DNA from: Sphingobacteriaceae bacterium
Lineage (GTDB): Bacteria; Bacteroidota; Bacteroidia; B-17B0; Aurantibacillaceae
Direction: 5' to 3'
Length of the DNA: 64,000 nt
NCBI GenBank assembly: GCA_016715905.1
Contig: JADJXI010000005.1
Coordinates: forward strand, 1-64,000
Below, piece after piece: positions 27,088 to 36,238 of this stretch (position 1 is its first letter; each line of letters starts with the position of its first letter). The notes beneath the pieces were generated by a model. It saw only the letters and a list, made by a program, of their open reading frames with translations. It was not told where the DNA came from and did not search any database. Both the position numbers and the translations under genes were made by a program.

Positions 27088-28542
27088 TTATCCGACACTA
27101 CCTTCCAAGCTTATTGCTAAAAGTTTTTGCGCTTCAACAGCAAATTCCATAGGTAATTTATTTAACACTTCTTTACAATACCCGTTCACAATTAGTCCAA
27201 TTGCTTTTTCGGTATCTAATCCTCTTTGCTTGCAATAGAAAAGTTGATCCTCTCCAATTTTACTGGTAGTTGCTTCATGCTCTACCACCGCACTTTTATC
27301 TTTAATTTCAATATAGGGAAAAGTATGTGCGCCGCATTGGTCACCCATTAATAAGCTATCGCACTGCGAAAAGTTCCTCGCATTTTTTGCACCCTTTCTT
27401 ATTTGTACCAAACCCCGGTAACTATTGTTGCTTTTGCCGGCAGAAATTCCTTTAGATATAATGGTTGATTTGGTGTTATTACCGATGTGAATCATTTTTG
27501 TACCGGTATCTGCTTCCTGTCTGTTATTAGTTACGGCAACGGAATAAAACTCACCTGTTGTATTATTTCCTTTTAAAATTACGGATGGATATTTCCAGGT
27601 AATAGCTGATCCGGTTTCAACTTGTGTCCACGAAATTTTAGCATGATCTCCGGCGCAGATACCACGCTTGGTTACAAAATTAAATATCCCACCTTTACCT
27701 TCCTTATCTCCGGGATACCAGTTTTGTACTGTGCTATATTTTACTTCGGCATTTTTTAATGCAATAATTTCTACTACTGCTGCGTGTAATTGATTCTCAT
27801 CTCTCTGCGGAGCTGTGCATCCTTCTAAATATGAAACGTATGAATCTTCTTCGGCAACTATTAATGTTCTTTCAAATTGTCCGGTACCGCTGGCATTTAT
27901 TCTGAAATAGGTGCTTAATTCCATTGGACACCGTACGCCTTTAGGTATGTAACAAAATGATCCATCACTAAAAACTGCGCTATTAAGTGCTGCATAGAAA
28001 TTATCGGTAGCGGGCACTACCATGCTCATGTATTTTTTGATTAAATCCGGATGTTCCTGAACGGCTTCGCTGAATGAACAAAATATTATACCTTTTTCAG
28101 CTAGCGTTTCGCGAAAGGTAGTTTTAACCGAAATACTGTCAAACACTGCATCCACAGCAATATTAGAACTAACACCGGTAAGTCTTTTTTGCTCTTCTAA
28201 TGAAATACCTAATTTTTCAAATGTTTTTAATAACTCCGGATCAACTTCGTCTAAACTTTTTAATTCAGGTTTTTTCTTTGGAGCAGAGTAATACGAAATA
28301 TTTTGAAAATCTATTTTAGGATAAGGTATATGCGCCCAATGATCAGGCTCCTTCATGTTTTTCCAAGCTTTAAAGGCGTTTAATCGGTAATCCAATAACC
28401 ATTGTGGTTCGTTTTTCTTTTTACTTAAGGCATGAATAACGTCTTCGTTCAAACCCGGTTTAAATGTGTCTGAATCAATGTCGGTTGTAAATCCCCACTT
28501 ATATTCGTTTTGAATATGTTCTTCAAGAATATCTTTACTCAT
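27088..28542 (-). CDS. sufB: Fe-S assembly scaffold protein SufB
   Basis: A 484-residue SufB, the main scaffold subunit where clusters form. SYLEGCTAPQRDENQLHAAVVE, KYSTVQNWYPG and RNFSQCDSLLMGDQCGAHTFP are diagnostic; the last segment holds the cysteine next to the cluster site. Length is normal for the family. It is second in the operon, 14 bases after the SufA-like gene. Confidence 0.95.
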   Translation of the reverse strand: MSKDILEEHIQNEYKWGFTTDIDSDTFKPGLNEDVIHALSKKKNEPQWLLDYRLNAFKAWKNMKEPDHWAHIPYPKIDFQNISYYSAPKKKPELKSLDEVDPELLKTFEKLGISLEEQKRLTGVSSNIAVDAVFDSISVKTTFRETLAEKGIIFCSFSEAVQEHPDLIKKYMSMVVPATDNFYAALNSAVFSDGSFCYIPKGVRCPMELSTYFRINASGTGQFERTLIVAEEDSYVSYLEGCTAPQRDENQLHAAVVEIIALKNAEVKYSTVQNWYPGDKEGKGGIFNFVTKRGICAGDHAKISWTQVETGSAITWKYPSVILKGNNTTGEFYSVAVTNNRQEADTGTKMIHIGNNTKSTIISKGISAGKSNNSYRGLVQIRKGAKNARNFSQCDSLLMGDQCGAHTFPYIEIKDKSAVVEHEATTSKIGEDQLFYCKQRGLDTEKAIGLIVNGYCKEVLNKLPMEFAVEAQKLLAISLEGSVG

Positions 28543-28556
28543 TTTATTGCTTGGGT

Positions 28557-28883
28557 TTAAACTGAAAAAGATTCACCACAGCCACAAGTTCTGTTGGCAT
28601 TTGGATTATTAAAAACAAAACCTTTACCATTTAATCCTCCGGTATATTCCAGTTCTGTACCTACCAGGTATAAAAAACTTTTACGATCAACTACTATTTT
28701 TATTCCTTTGTCTTCAAATACCTGATCGCCTTCTTTAATTAATGAATCAAATTCCAGCTTGTAGGATAATCCGCTGCACCCTCCACCTTCAACGCCAACA
28801 CGAATAAATGTATCAGCCGGGCTGTTTTCCGCCTTCATTAATTCTAGCGCATGAGCTTTTGCATTTTCACTAACAGTTATCAT
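28557..28883 (-). CDS. sufA: A-type Fe-S carrier (SufA/IscA/ErpA family), first gene of the suf operon
   Basis: A 108-residue A-type carrier. The three cluster-binding cysteines are Cys36 (GGGCSGLSY), Cys100 and Cys102 (TCGCGESF). It receives clusters from SufBC2D and hands them to apoproteins. It is the promoter-proximal gene, 57 bases from the predicted transcription start. The symbol sufA reflects the operon context; by sequence alone IscA and ErpA cannot be separated. Confidence 0.92.
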   Translation of the reverse strand: MITVSENAKAHALELMKAENSPADTFIRVGVEGGGCSGLSYKLEFDSLIKEGDQVFEDKGIKIVVDRKSFLYLVGTELEYTGGLNGKGFVFNNPNANRTCGCGESFSV

Positions 28884-28920
28884 ATTATATTGATTATTAG
28901 ATTGTTATACCCTTATCTTT

Positions 28921-28939
28921 AATTAGAATAATTCTAATT
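28921..28939. promoter_or_regulatory. Palindromic operator (Fur/PerR-like) at the suf transcription start
   Basis: AATTAGAATAATTCTAATT is a perfect 19-base palindrome whose core TTAGAATAATTCTAA has the 7-1-7 layout of Fur-family boxes (compare PerR TTATAATnATTATAA). It lies just downstream of the predicted -7 box, where a repressor would block transcription of the suf operon. Confidence 0.6.
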
Positions 28940-28945
28940 TGAGTA

Positions 28946-28977
28946 CAAAAATACCACATTTACGGTATAAATTCAAA
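28946..28977 (-). promoter_or_regulatory. suf operon promoter (TTTG-N20-TATTTTTG)
   Basis: On the minus strand TTTG (28977-28974) is followed after 20 bases by TATTTTTG (28953-28946). Both boxes and the spacing fit the Bacteroidota primary sigma consensus TTTG-N19/20-TAnnTTTG. The predicted start near 28940 gives a leader of about 57 bases. Confidence 0.65.
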
Positions 28978-29157
28978 TTTTTTGGCATTTAATAACATTA
29001 ATTGGAATGATTTTTATCATTAACAAATGGCGATTAATTTTTTAATATAATTTGAATTAAAATTTAATAAAAAAGCAATTAACACAGCAATGATAATAAA
29101 TACAAAATATAGAAAAAACAGCACTATGTATTTTAAATACCTTCATCTATTAACAAT

Positions 29158-29976
29158 TTGAAAACTCGTATAACCATATCAATTTTACTTTGTATTCGAA
29201 GTTTAATTTATTTCTCTCAAACGGATACATTACATGTGAATTATTTACTTGATCCACCATTTACTATTGATCAAAAAGGTGCGCTTAGTGGTATTGAAAT
29301 TGAAATAATAAATGAATATACCACATGGCTAAAGACCAAAAAAAATATGGAAGTGGTAGTAAATTTTAATCAGTTCACCGATCGACAGGCTTTTTACAAT
29401 CAAACTAAAGTTTCCTCAAAAAACACAATTGGCATTGGAGGCATGGTGAAAAATTTGACTAAAGCAAAAGAAATAGATTTTACTACCGGGTATTTAAAAA
29501 ATGTAGCTTTTTGTATTACGAATGGTAATGCGCCGGATATCCGAACAAAAACATCGAACGATGTTATACGAACGCTAGGAAGCATGACGGCGTTAACCAT
29601 AGTAAATTCACATTTAGCGCAGTGCGTAGCCGATATTAAGAAATTGTATATTAAAGATTTGAAAATTGTGGAAGTGGCTGATCAAACAAAAATACTGGAT
29701 GACATTGCCAAAAATGTACTTAATTTTGGTTATGTAGAGGCAGTTGAGTTTTGGTTTTATTTAAAGAACAATCCACAGAAATTTTTAAAAATGCAAAAAC
29801 CATTGAATCAAGATAAGGAACAGTTGGCTTGTATTATACCAAAAGGCGGAAAACATAAAGCCTTATTTGATGAATTTTTTGATGGCCCCGGAGGATTTAA
29901 AACCCAGAAAAATTACAGAACAATATTGGAGAAATATGTGGGCTCTTACATGACTCAAAACATGGCCGTGTATTGA
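29158..29976 (+). CDS. Periplasmic solute-binding-like protein (SBP_bac_3 type)
   Basis: A 272-residue protein with a signal peptide (about 1-21, SLIYFSQ) and the extracellular solute-binding family 3 pattern: YLLDPPFTIDQKGALSGIEIEI at the start, TKAKEIDFTTGYLKN where binding proteins list the ligand contact, and NVLNFGYVEAVEFWFYL near the hinge. The start is TTG 29158, directly followed by the signal peptide; no ATG lies nearby. No transporter or histidine kinase gene is adjacent, so the ligand and partner are unknown. It stands alone between the suf operon and the DUF3109 gene. Confidence 0.72.
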   Translation: MKTRITISILLCIRSLIYFSQTDTLHVNYLLDPPFTIDQKGALSGIEIEIINEYTTWLKTKKNMEVVVNFNQFTDRQAFYNQTKVSSKNTIGIGGMVKNLTKAKEIDFTTGYLKNVAFCITNGNAPDIRTKTSNDVIRTLGSMTALTIVNSHLAQCVADIKKLYIKDLKIVEVADQTKILDDIAKNVLNFGYVEAVEFWFYLKNNPQKFLKMQKPLNQDKEQLACIIPKGGKHKALFDEFFDGPGGFKTQKNYRTILEKYVGSYMTQNMAVY

Positions 29977-30005
29977 ATTTTATCTAAATTCAAATCAACA
30001 GTTTT

Positions 30006-30013
30006 TAATTTTG
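30006..30013 (+). promoter_or_regulatory. Candidate -7 box (TAATTTTG) before the DUF3109 gene
   Basis: TAATTTTG fits TAnnTTTG and is 22 bases before ATG 30036. No proper upstream TTTG is seen. Confidence 0.3.
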
Positions 30014-30035
30014 ATTTTACCTATTAGAAAATATT

Positions 30036-30614
30036 ATGATTGCAATTGATAAGACTTTGATAAGTGAGGATGTGATTGAAAAAAATTTTGTTTGCGATTT
30101 AAATGCATGCAAAGGAGCGTGTTGTGTTGCCGGCGACAGCGGGGCTCCGTTGGATAAAGAAGAATTACCCATTTTGGAATCAATTGTCGAAAAGGTGAAA
30201 CCATTTATGGTAAAGAAAGGAGTAAAAGCGGTTGAGAAATTTGGTGCATGGGAAAAAGATAGTGATGGAGATTATACCACCACCTTGGTGAGTGAAGGAG
30301 CCGAATGTGCTTTTGTTTATTTTGATGAAAATAAAATTGCAAAATGTGCCATTGAAAAAGCACATGCAGAAGGGTTGATAGATTGGCAAAAACCTATAAG
30401 TTGCCATTTGTACCCGATAAGAATTACCAAGCATAAAACCTTTGACGCTGTTAATTATAACAAATGGGATGTTTGTAAACCAGCTTGTGCCTGTGGCGAA
30501 AAATTAAAAGTACCCGTATACAAATTTTTAAAAACGCCTTTAATTAGAAAGTACGGTAAAAACTGGTACAAGCAATTGGAAGAAAGCGCAAAATTATTTG
30601 TGAAGAAAAAATAA
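30036..30614 (+). CDS. DUF3109 family cysteine-rich protein
   Basis: A 192-residue cytoplasmic protein of the DUF3109 family. Twelve cysteines lie in clusters: CDLNACKGACC near the start, ECAF, KCAIEKAHAEG, ISCHLYPIRI and the late CKPACACGEK. The arrangement resembles the YkgJ/Fe-S or zinc cluster domains, so metal binding is likely; the reaction is unknown. The downstream reductase gene starts on the last base of its stop codon, so the two are an operon. Confidence 0.85.
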   Translation: MIAIDKTLISEDVIEKNFVCDLNACKGACCVAGDSGAPLDKEELPILESIVEKVKPFMVKKGVKAVEKFGAWEKDSDGDYTTTLVSEGAECAFVYFDENKIAKCAIEKAHAEGLIDWQKPISCHLYPIRITKHKTFDAVNYNKWDVCKPACACGEKLKVPVYKFLKTPLIRKYGKNWYKQLEESAKLFVKKK

Positions 30615-31558
30615 TGGACAAAATAAAAATATTAATTACCGGATCTAACGGTCTTTTAGGACAAAAACTTGTTTACAAGCTTAAAAAAAACAAAAATTGT
30701 ATTTGTATTGCAACCGCTAAAGGAAATAATAGATTGGTGAGCAGAGAAGGTTATCAGTTTGAATCATTGGATATAACGGATGCGAAAAACGTTCATGAAA
30801 TATTTTCAAAATATTTACCGGATGTGGTTATAAATACTGCAGCTATGACCAATGTGGATGCCTGCGAATCAGAACAAGAGGCATGTGATAAACTGAATGT
30901 GATAGCCGTTAAAAATCAGGTAGCCTGTTTAGAAACACTAATGGAACTCAACAAAAATTATAATCCTCATTTTATACAATTGAGTACAGATTTTATTTTC
31001 GACGGTACTCACGGACCTTTAGATGAACTTGAAAAACCAAATCCACTTAGTTATTACGCCGAAAGCAAATTAAAGGCCGAAGAAATAACGCAACATTCAA
31101 AACTTAGTTGGTCAATTGCCCGTACCGTGTTGGTTTATGGTATTGTAGATAATATGAGCCGATCTAATATTGTATTATGGGTGAAGTCCAATTTAGAACA
31201 AGGTAAAAAAATTAATGTGGTGGATGATCAATTCCGAACGCCAACATTGGCTGAAGATTTGGCTGATGGTTGTATTTTAATAGCGAAGAAACGTGCAAAA
31301 GGCATTTATAATATTTCGGGAGAAGATTTTTACAGTATTTTAGAATTGGCACAAATTGTAGCAGATTACTACAAATTGGATAAATCATTGATAAATCCTT
31401 CCAAAAGTGCTGATATTAAACAACCCGCCAAACGACCGCCTATTACCGGTTTTATCATTGAAAAGGCCAAGCGAGAATTAGGATATAAACCACATAGCTT
31501 TACTGAAGGTATTAAAATTATGGAACAACAAATTGAGGCCATACACAATAAGGGTTAA
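30614..31558 (+). CDS. NAD-dependent epimerase/reductase of the RmlD (dTDP-4-dehydrorhamnose reductase) family
   Basis: A 314-residue Rossmann-fold short-chain dehydrogenase. The cofactor loop is ITGSNGLLGQKL at the start. VINTAAMTNVDACESE, LSTDFIFDGTHGP and the catalytic-type YYAESKLKAEE are hallmarks of RmlD. In other Bacteroidota the same sequence type occurs outside rhamnose operons, so the exact sugar substrate is unclear; no rmlABC is in this window. It overlaps the DUF3109 stop by 1 base and is followed by a flippase, which favours a role in surface polysaccharide. Confidence 0.82.
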   Translation: MDKIKILITGSNGLLGQKLVYKLKKNKNCICIATAKGNNRLVSREGYQFESLDITDAKNVHEIFSKYLPDVVINTAAMTNVDACESEQEACDKLNVIAVKNQVACLETLMELNKNYNPHFIQLSTDFIFDGTHGPLDELEKPNPLSYYAESKLKAEEITQHSKLSWSIARTVLVYGIVDNMSRSNIVLWVKSNLEQGKKINVVDDQFRTPTLAEDLADGCILIAKKRAKGIYNISGEDFYSILELAQIVADYYKLDKSLINPSKSADIKQPAKRPPITGFIIEKAKRELGYKPHSFTEGIKIMEQQIEAIHNKG

Positions 31559-31664
31559 TTGGGCTAAAATTCAAATCTTTTTACAAAGTTTAGTTAATAT
31601 CTTCATTTTATTTTGAAGTCAGTATTACCCCTATTCACTAATTTTAGTATTCTAAGAATAAATT

Positions 31665-33194
31665 GTGGGAAGCGGAATAAAAAAACTGGCCGGTCAAACG
31701 GTTATTTATGGTTTAGGTACAATAGTGCCCCGCTTTATCAATTACTTCATCACACCAATTCTAACTTATTCATTTACTCCGGCCGAATACGGTATTAATA
31801 GCGAACTCTTTGCTTACATTTCATTTCTGAATGTGATTTTTACTTATGGCATGGAAACTACTTTTTTTAATTTCAATGCTAAGCTTGAAAATAAAAAAGA
31901 AGTATATGATACGGCTTTGATTTCTGTTTTGTCATCCACCATTATTTTCACCCTTCTCCTGATGATTTTTTCTTCTACTATTGCCGGTGGATTAGCAACA
32001 CCTAATGCTAATTACCCCAAACAATTTATTTTATGGTGCATTTTTATTATTGCTTCAGATGCCATTATGGTAGTGCCATTTGCTAAATTAAGATCAGAGA
32101 GAAAAGCACTTAAATTTTCATTATTAAAAATTAGTAATGTTGTTATTAATGTATGCTTAACGCTTTTTTTTATTGTTGTTTGTAAAAAAGCATATGATAA
32201 TAACGAAACTAATTTTTTCTCAACGCTATACAATCCTGAAATTGGTATAGGGTATTATTTTTTGGCCAACTTAATTGCCAATATTTTTACAGTCCTATTT
32301 TTAAGTAAAAGTATTTTAAGCATTAATTTAAGTTTAAATGTTGCTTTGCTTAAAGAAATGCTTCGTTATACATGGCCTTTACTTATATTAGGTTTAGCTG
32401 GAATGGTGAATGAAACTTTGGATAGAATTATTTTAAAAGAATTCATGGTGGATAAGGCGGAAGCGCAAATTGCTCAGGGTATTTACGGAGCTTGTTATAA
32501 AATAGCGATTCTTATGGCCATTTTTACACAAGCATTCCGATATGCAGTTGAGCCGTTTATTTTTGGTAAAGCCAAAGAAAAAGATTCACAGAAATCGTAC
32601 GCCTTAATAATGAAGTATTATATAATTTTTTGTTTATTGATTTTTTTAGGCACGATGATGAATATGGACTGGATAAAATATTTTATTGATGAATCCTATC
32701 GGTCCGGATTAAAAATCGTACCAATTCTACTTTTATCCTATTTATTTTTAGGTGTGGTTTATAATTTAGGAATGGGATATAAACTCACCGGACAAACAAA
32801 ATTTGGCGCCATCATTTCTATATTTGGCGCTATAATCACAATTGTTATAAATGTGATTTTTATCCCTAAATTCTCTTATGTGGCCTGTGCCTGGGCTACT
32901 TTTTCATCCTACGCGGGTATGATGCTGTTATCTTATTTTCTCGGAAAAAAATATTATCCCATTAAATATAATCTAAAAGCCGTAACCGTTTATTCGGTTA
33001 TTGCTATTGGTTTATATTTTGTTTCTATGACTTATTCTAACCTTCAAAGTGTTTCTTTGCGATTAGTTCTGAATAATTTGTTGGTAATACTTTTTGTTTG
33101 GTTGGTTTATAAACTGGAAATTTCAAACATTAAAAAAATTCGAGCCAATGCTTCAAGTCAAAATAATCAACAAGGGCAAACATCCGCTACCTGA
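31665..33194 (+). CDS. Polysaccharide biosynthesis flippase (MATE/Wzx-like)
   Basis: A 509-residue integral membrane protein with about 12-14 hydrophobic helices. The N-terminus KKLAGQTVIYGLGTIVPRFINY and the internal repeat around LKEMLRYTWPLLILGLAGMV are typical of oligosaccharide flippases of the MVF/MATE superfamily. The start is GTG 31665; its N-terminal GSGIKKLAGQT matches the family, so no longer start is needed. It would move lipid-linked glycans across the inner membrane. The C-terminus is a short charged tail that overlaps the dut start by 47 bases. Confidence 0.88.
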   Translation: MGSGIKKLAGQTVIYGLGTIVPRFINYFITPILTYSFTPAEYGINSELFAYISFLNVIFTYGMETTFFNFNAKLENKKEVYDTALISVLSSTIIFTLLLMIFSSTIAGGLATPNANYPKQFILWCIFIIASDAIMVVPFAKLRSERKALKFSLLKISNVVINVCLTLFFIVVCKKAYDNNETNFFSTLYNPEIGIGYYFLANLIANIFTVLFLSKSILSINLSLNVALLKEMLRYTWPLLILGLAGMVNETLDRIILKEFMVDKAEAQIAQGIYGACYKIAILMAIFTQAFRYAVEPFIFGKAKEKDSQKSYALIMKYYIIFCLLIFLGTMMNMDWIKYFIDESYRSGLKIVPILLLSYLFLGVVYNLGMGYKLTGQTKFGAIISIFGAIITIVINVIFIPKFSYVACAWATFSSYAGMMLLSYFLGKKYYPIKYNLKAVTVYSVIAIGLYFVSMTYSNLQSVSLRLVLNNLLVILFVWLVYKLEISNIKKIRANASSQNNQQGQTSAT

Positions 33195-33585
33195 GTACGC
33201 AACAACTTTAGCGGCAGGCCTTGATCTTAAGGCTAATTTAAATTCATCAATAGTTCTTAAACCTTTACAGAGAGTATTAATTGAAACCGGATTATTTTTA
33301 CAATTACCGGCAGGTTATGAGGCTCAAATAAGACCAAGAAGCGGATTAGCTTTTAAACACGGAATCACCGTTTTAAATTCACCGGGAACTATTGATGCGG
33401 ATTATAGAGGAGAAATAAAAGTTTTGTTGGTGAATTTATCGGCAGATGATTTCACCATAAATGACGGCGAAAGAATTGGCCAAATGGTTATTGCAAAACA
33501 CGAACAAGTAAACTGGGAAAAAGTAAATTCATTGGAGGAAAGTGACCGAGGAGCAGGGGGTTTTGGAAGTACCGGAAAAAAGTAA
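33148..33585 (+). CDS. dut: dUTP diphosphatase
   Basis: A 145-residue trimeric-type dUTPase. All five motifs are present in order: AAGLDLKA, RPRSGLAFKHGI, NSPGTIDADYRGEI, GERIGQMVI and the C-terminal GAGGFGSTGKK that closes over the substrate. It converts dUTP to dUMP and pyrophosphate, limiting uracil in DNA. ATG 33148 is chosen because LQVKIINKG begins the first strand; the longer frame from 33094 is the flippase gene read out of frame. It overlaps the flippase gene by 47 bases. Confidence 0.95.
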   Translation: MLQVKIINKGKHPLPEYATTLAAGLDLKANLNSSIVLKPLQRVLIETGLFLQLPAGYEAQIRPRSGLAFKHGITVLNSPGTIDADYRGEIKVLLVNLSADDFTINDGERIGQMVIAKHEQVNWEKVNSLEESDRGAGGFGSTGKK

Positions 33586-33590
33586 ACTTA

Positions 33591-34292
33591 TCATAAGGCA
33601 ATCACTCCCCACATCCTTCCTGTTTTTCCTTTATCTCTCCGGTAACTAAAAAAATCATCTTCAAAGCTACATCTGTTCATGCTCCAAATATTTTTAGTTG
33701 GAATATTTGCCCACTTTAAAATGAATGTATTTGCAGCAACCAAATCTATAGTTCTGCCGGAAATAATAGATTCCGGAAATCCGGCTTCCTTAAATTCTGC
33801 AATCACTTCATCGCCAACTTCAAAATTTTTCTGACAAATTCCTTGTCCAATGGCAATTTTTATAGAAGAAGGATGTGCTCCCAGATTTTCCATTTCTTTT
33901 ACCACTTCAAAGGCAATTTTCCCAACTGTTCCTCTCCAGCCGGCATGTGCCGCACCAATTACATTATTTTTTATATCGTGAAATAAAATCGGGTAACAAT
34001 CGGCAACACTTACAGCAAGAATCAAACCTTTTTCTTTACTTACCAAAGCATCTCCTTCCTGCTGACCTTTTTTAGCAATATTTACCTTGGTTCCATGTAC
34101 TTGCTTAAGAAAAGATAAATTTTGAATGGAATAACCCAATTCGTTTAAAGCAAAATTTCTGTTTTGTAAAATAGACTGCTCATTATCATCTGTACCTCCT
34201 AAATTCAAACTCGAAAATTCTCCTTGTGAAATTCCGCCTTTGCGGTCAGAAAATCCGTGTGTGCATGAAATATTAGGAGCATGTATCCACAT
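33591..34292 (-). CDS. pgeF: PgeF/YfiH family (peptidoglycan editing factor, formerly multicopper polyphenol oxidase)
   Basis: A 233-residue member of the YfiH/DUF152 family. KQVHGTKV, VADCYPILFHD and GAAHAGWRGTVGKI carry the His/Cys metal-site residues, and the C-terminal FFSYRRDKGKTGRMWGVI is standard. In E. coli the enzyme edits peptidoglycan by removing L-Ser from a wrong UDP-MurNAc-L-Ser precursor; adenosine deaminase activity is known for homologs. It is last in the operon after pyruvate kinase (8-base gap) and converges with dut. Confidence 0.9.
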   Translation of the reverse strand: MWIHAPNISCTHGFSDRKGGISQGEFSSLNLGGTDDNEQSILQNRNFALNELGYSIQNLSFLKQVHGTKVNIAKKGQQEGDALVSKEKGLILAVSVADCYPILFHDIKNNVIGAAHAGWRGTVGKIAFEVVKEMENLGAHPSSIKIAIGQGICQKNFEVGDEVIAEFKEAGFPESIISGRTIDLVAANTFILKWANIPTKNIWSMNRCSFEDDFFSYRRDKGKTGRMWGVIAL

Positions 34293-34300
34293 GAAACAGA

Positions 34301-35728
34301 TTAATTAATATAGCTCAACTTCATCATGTTGGTTCTGCCTTTTTCTTTCATGGGCATACTGGCAATATTAATCACCAAATCATCGTCTTTTACAAAACCT
34401 CTTGATTTAATAAACTTTTTTAAATCATTGATGGTTTCATCTGTGCTTTCGTATTTATCGTAATAAAATCCGCGAATACCCCAAACCAAACTTAAAGTGG
34501 TTAGTAAAGCAATGTTATCTGTAAAAATAAATAAATGTGCTTTGGGACGATGCGAAGAAAGTTTAAATGCGGTATATCCGCTATTGGTCATACTGATGAT
34601 AGCTTGCGCACCTGCATGATGTGCCAATGAACAAGCATTATAACAAATACTATCTGTTATATACGTTATCGTTTTTATGGAAGGTGTATGTTCTTTGTAA
34701 TAAATGGTATCAACTTCTTCAACTTGTTTAATAATGCGATACATAGTTTCGATTACCTTAACAGGATATTTTCCAACTGATGTTTCTGCACTCAACATCA
34801 CGGCATCTGCACCATCCATTACGGCATTGGCCACGTCATTTACTTCTGCCCGTGTTGGTGTATAACTGGTAATCATACTTTCCATCATTTGTGTGGCAAT
34901 AATAACCGGTTTACCAATTTCAACGCATTTTTGTACAATCATTTTTTGTAAAATGGGTACTTTTTCCATGGGTAGTTCAACACCTAAGTCGCCACGAGCT
35001 ACCATTATTCCATCACTCACATCAATAATATTATCAATTTCACGTATGGCTTCGGGTTTTTCAATTTTTGCAATTACCTTGGCTCTTTTGTTTTTACTCT
35101 TAATTATTTCTTTTAAATCTACAACATCGGTTACACTTCTGACAAAAGACAAACCAATCCAATCAAAATCGTGTTCTAATGCGAAATTTAAATCTCTGAT
35201 ATCTTTTACTGTTAAACAGGGTAATGATATTTTGGTATTTGGAAGATTTACCCCTTTTTTAGAAGAGAGCTCACCTCCAACGGTGATTAAACATTTTACT
35301 AAATCTTTATTGTTGGTTTCAATAACCTTCAAATGTATTTTTCCGTCATCAATCAAAACCGTTTCGCCAACATTTACATCTTGGGGAAATTGCGGATAAG
35401 TAATATAAATTTGTTCTTCAGTTCCTTCACACTCTTTGGTAACTATATTTATGTATTGATTTTGCGTAAGTATTACCTTATTATTTTTTACTGTTCCAAT
35501 TCTTAATTTGGGTCCTTGTAAATCCGCCAATATCCCAACATGTGTATTTAATTTTTTGTTTAAGCTTTTGATGTTTTCTACAATATGATTTACAGCATCA
35601 TAATCGCCATGTGAGAAGTTAATTCGGCAAATATTTAATCCGGCGTTAAACATTTCTTCCAATACAGCAATATTTTCTGTAGCCGGCCCCATCGTAGCAA
35701 CAATTTTGGTTCTGTTAAAGTGACTCAT
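34301..35728 (-). CDS. pyk: Pyruvate kinase
   Basis: A 475-residue glycolytic enzyme (phosphoenolpyruvate + ADP to pyruvate + ATP). It shows RTKIVATMGPAT at the N-terminus, ICRINFSHGDY, VIAKIEKPEAI with the catalytic lysine, MVARGDLGVELP and IATQMMESMI. ATG 35728 places SHFNRTKIVATMGP at the start as in the family; the frame runs on to 35773 without match. The C-terminal allosteric domain is complete. It lies 72 bases downstream of the small lipoprotein gene and belongs to the transketolase operon. Confidence 0.95.
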   Translation of the reverse strand: MSHFNRTKIVATMGPATENIAVLEEMFNAGLNICRINFSHGDYDAVNHIVENIKSLNKKLNTHVGILADLQGPKLRIGTVKNNKVILTQNQYINIVTKECEGTEEQIYITYPQFPQDVNVGETVLIDDGKIHLKVIETNNKDLVKCLITVGGELSSKKGVNLPNTKISLPCLTVKDIRDLNFALEHDFDWIGLSFVRSVTDVVDLKEIIKSKNKRAKVIAKIEKPEAIREIDNIIDVSDGIMVARGDLGVELPMEKVPILQKMIVQKCVEIGKPVIIATQMMESMITSYTPTRAEVNDVANAVMDGADAVMLSAETSVGKYPVKVIETMYRIIKQVEEVDTIYYKEHTPSIKTITYITDSICYNACSLAHHAGAQAIISMTNSGYTAFKLSSHRPKAHLFIFTDNIALLTTLSLVWGIRGFYYDKYESTDETINDLKKFIKSRGFVKDDDLVINIASMPMKEKGRTNMMKLSYIN

Positions 35729-35800
35729 AGGTCTGATAAATTTTATGTAAAGGTATAAAAAAGGATTGGCCAAAAAACAAATAACAATTAAGTTATAATT

Positions 35801-36238
35801 TTATAACTCAATGGTAGCGCAACCTTTATAAGATTTAGAATTATATTCAAGGATTACGGATCTTTCCTTAATTTCTCCACTAGCTTCCTCGGTGCATTTT
35901 TCTTTCTTAATGATAAGCTTAAGTGGATTATTATTTGTTTTGTCGGTTAAATTGAGTTCCAGCTGCTCTTTGTCAAAATTCACTATGGGGTAGGCACAAA
36001 CCAGTTTTACTTCATCGTAATCCAATGAAATTTTTATTTCATGTGCGTAAACTTCCATATACCAGCCCGACTCACTGCCTCTTGCTATTAACAAGGGTTT
36101 TAAAATTTCAGGGAATAGTGAATCTGCTTTTACCTGATCTTCAATTTTTTCTACTGCTTTCAACAATTCTTTTTCGGAAGTGGAATTAGAACAAGCTGAA
36201 AATAAAATAATAGTTAAGAAACAGAATAATTGTTTCAT
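35801..36238 (-). CDS. Small lipoprotein of unknown function
   Basis: A 145-residue protein with a lipoprotein signal (lipobox FSAC, Cys16). The next residues (SNSTSEK) lack the early acidic cluster of the Bacteroidota lipoprotein export signal, so it probably stays on the periplasmic side. A pair of cysteines in the mature part (KEKCTEE and KGCATIE) could form a disulfide. No family was recognised. It overlaps the stop of the upstream transketolase subunit gene by 4 bases. Confidence 0.7.
   Translation of the reverse strand: MKQLFCFLTIILFSACSNSTSEKELLKAVEKIEDQVKADSLFPEILKPLLIARGSESGWYMEVYAHEIKISLDYDEVKLVCAYPIVNFDKEQLELNLTDKTNNNPLKLIIKKEKCTEEASGEIKERSVILEYNSKSYKGCATIEL

Noticed and set aside
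29006..29021. AATGAT-TTTT-ATCATT hairpin in the spacer upstream of suf
   Set aside because: Only six AT-rich base pairs; expected by chance in such a spacer.
28884..29157. tRNA or small RNA gene in the suf-solute-binding spacer
   Set aside because: No T-loop or cloverleaf pattern was seen; the readable signals are the suf promoter and operator.
34893..35399. 168-codon plus-strand open frame opposite pyruvate kinase
   Set aside because: It is antisense to a well-conserved enzyme, has no recognisable domain and reflects the codon use of pyk.
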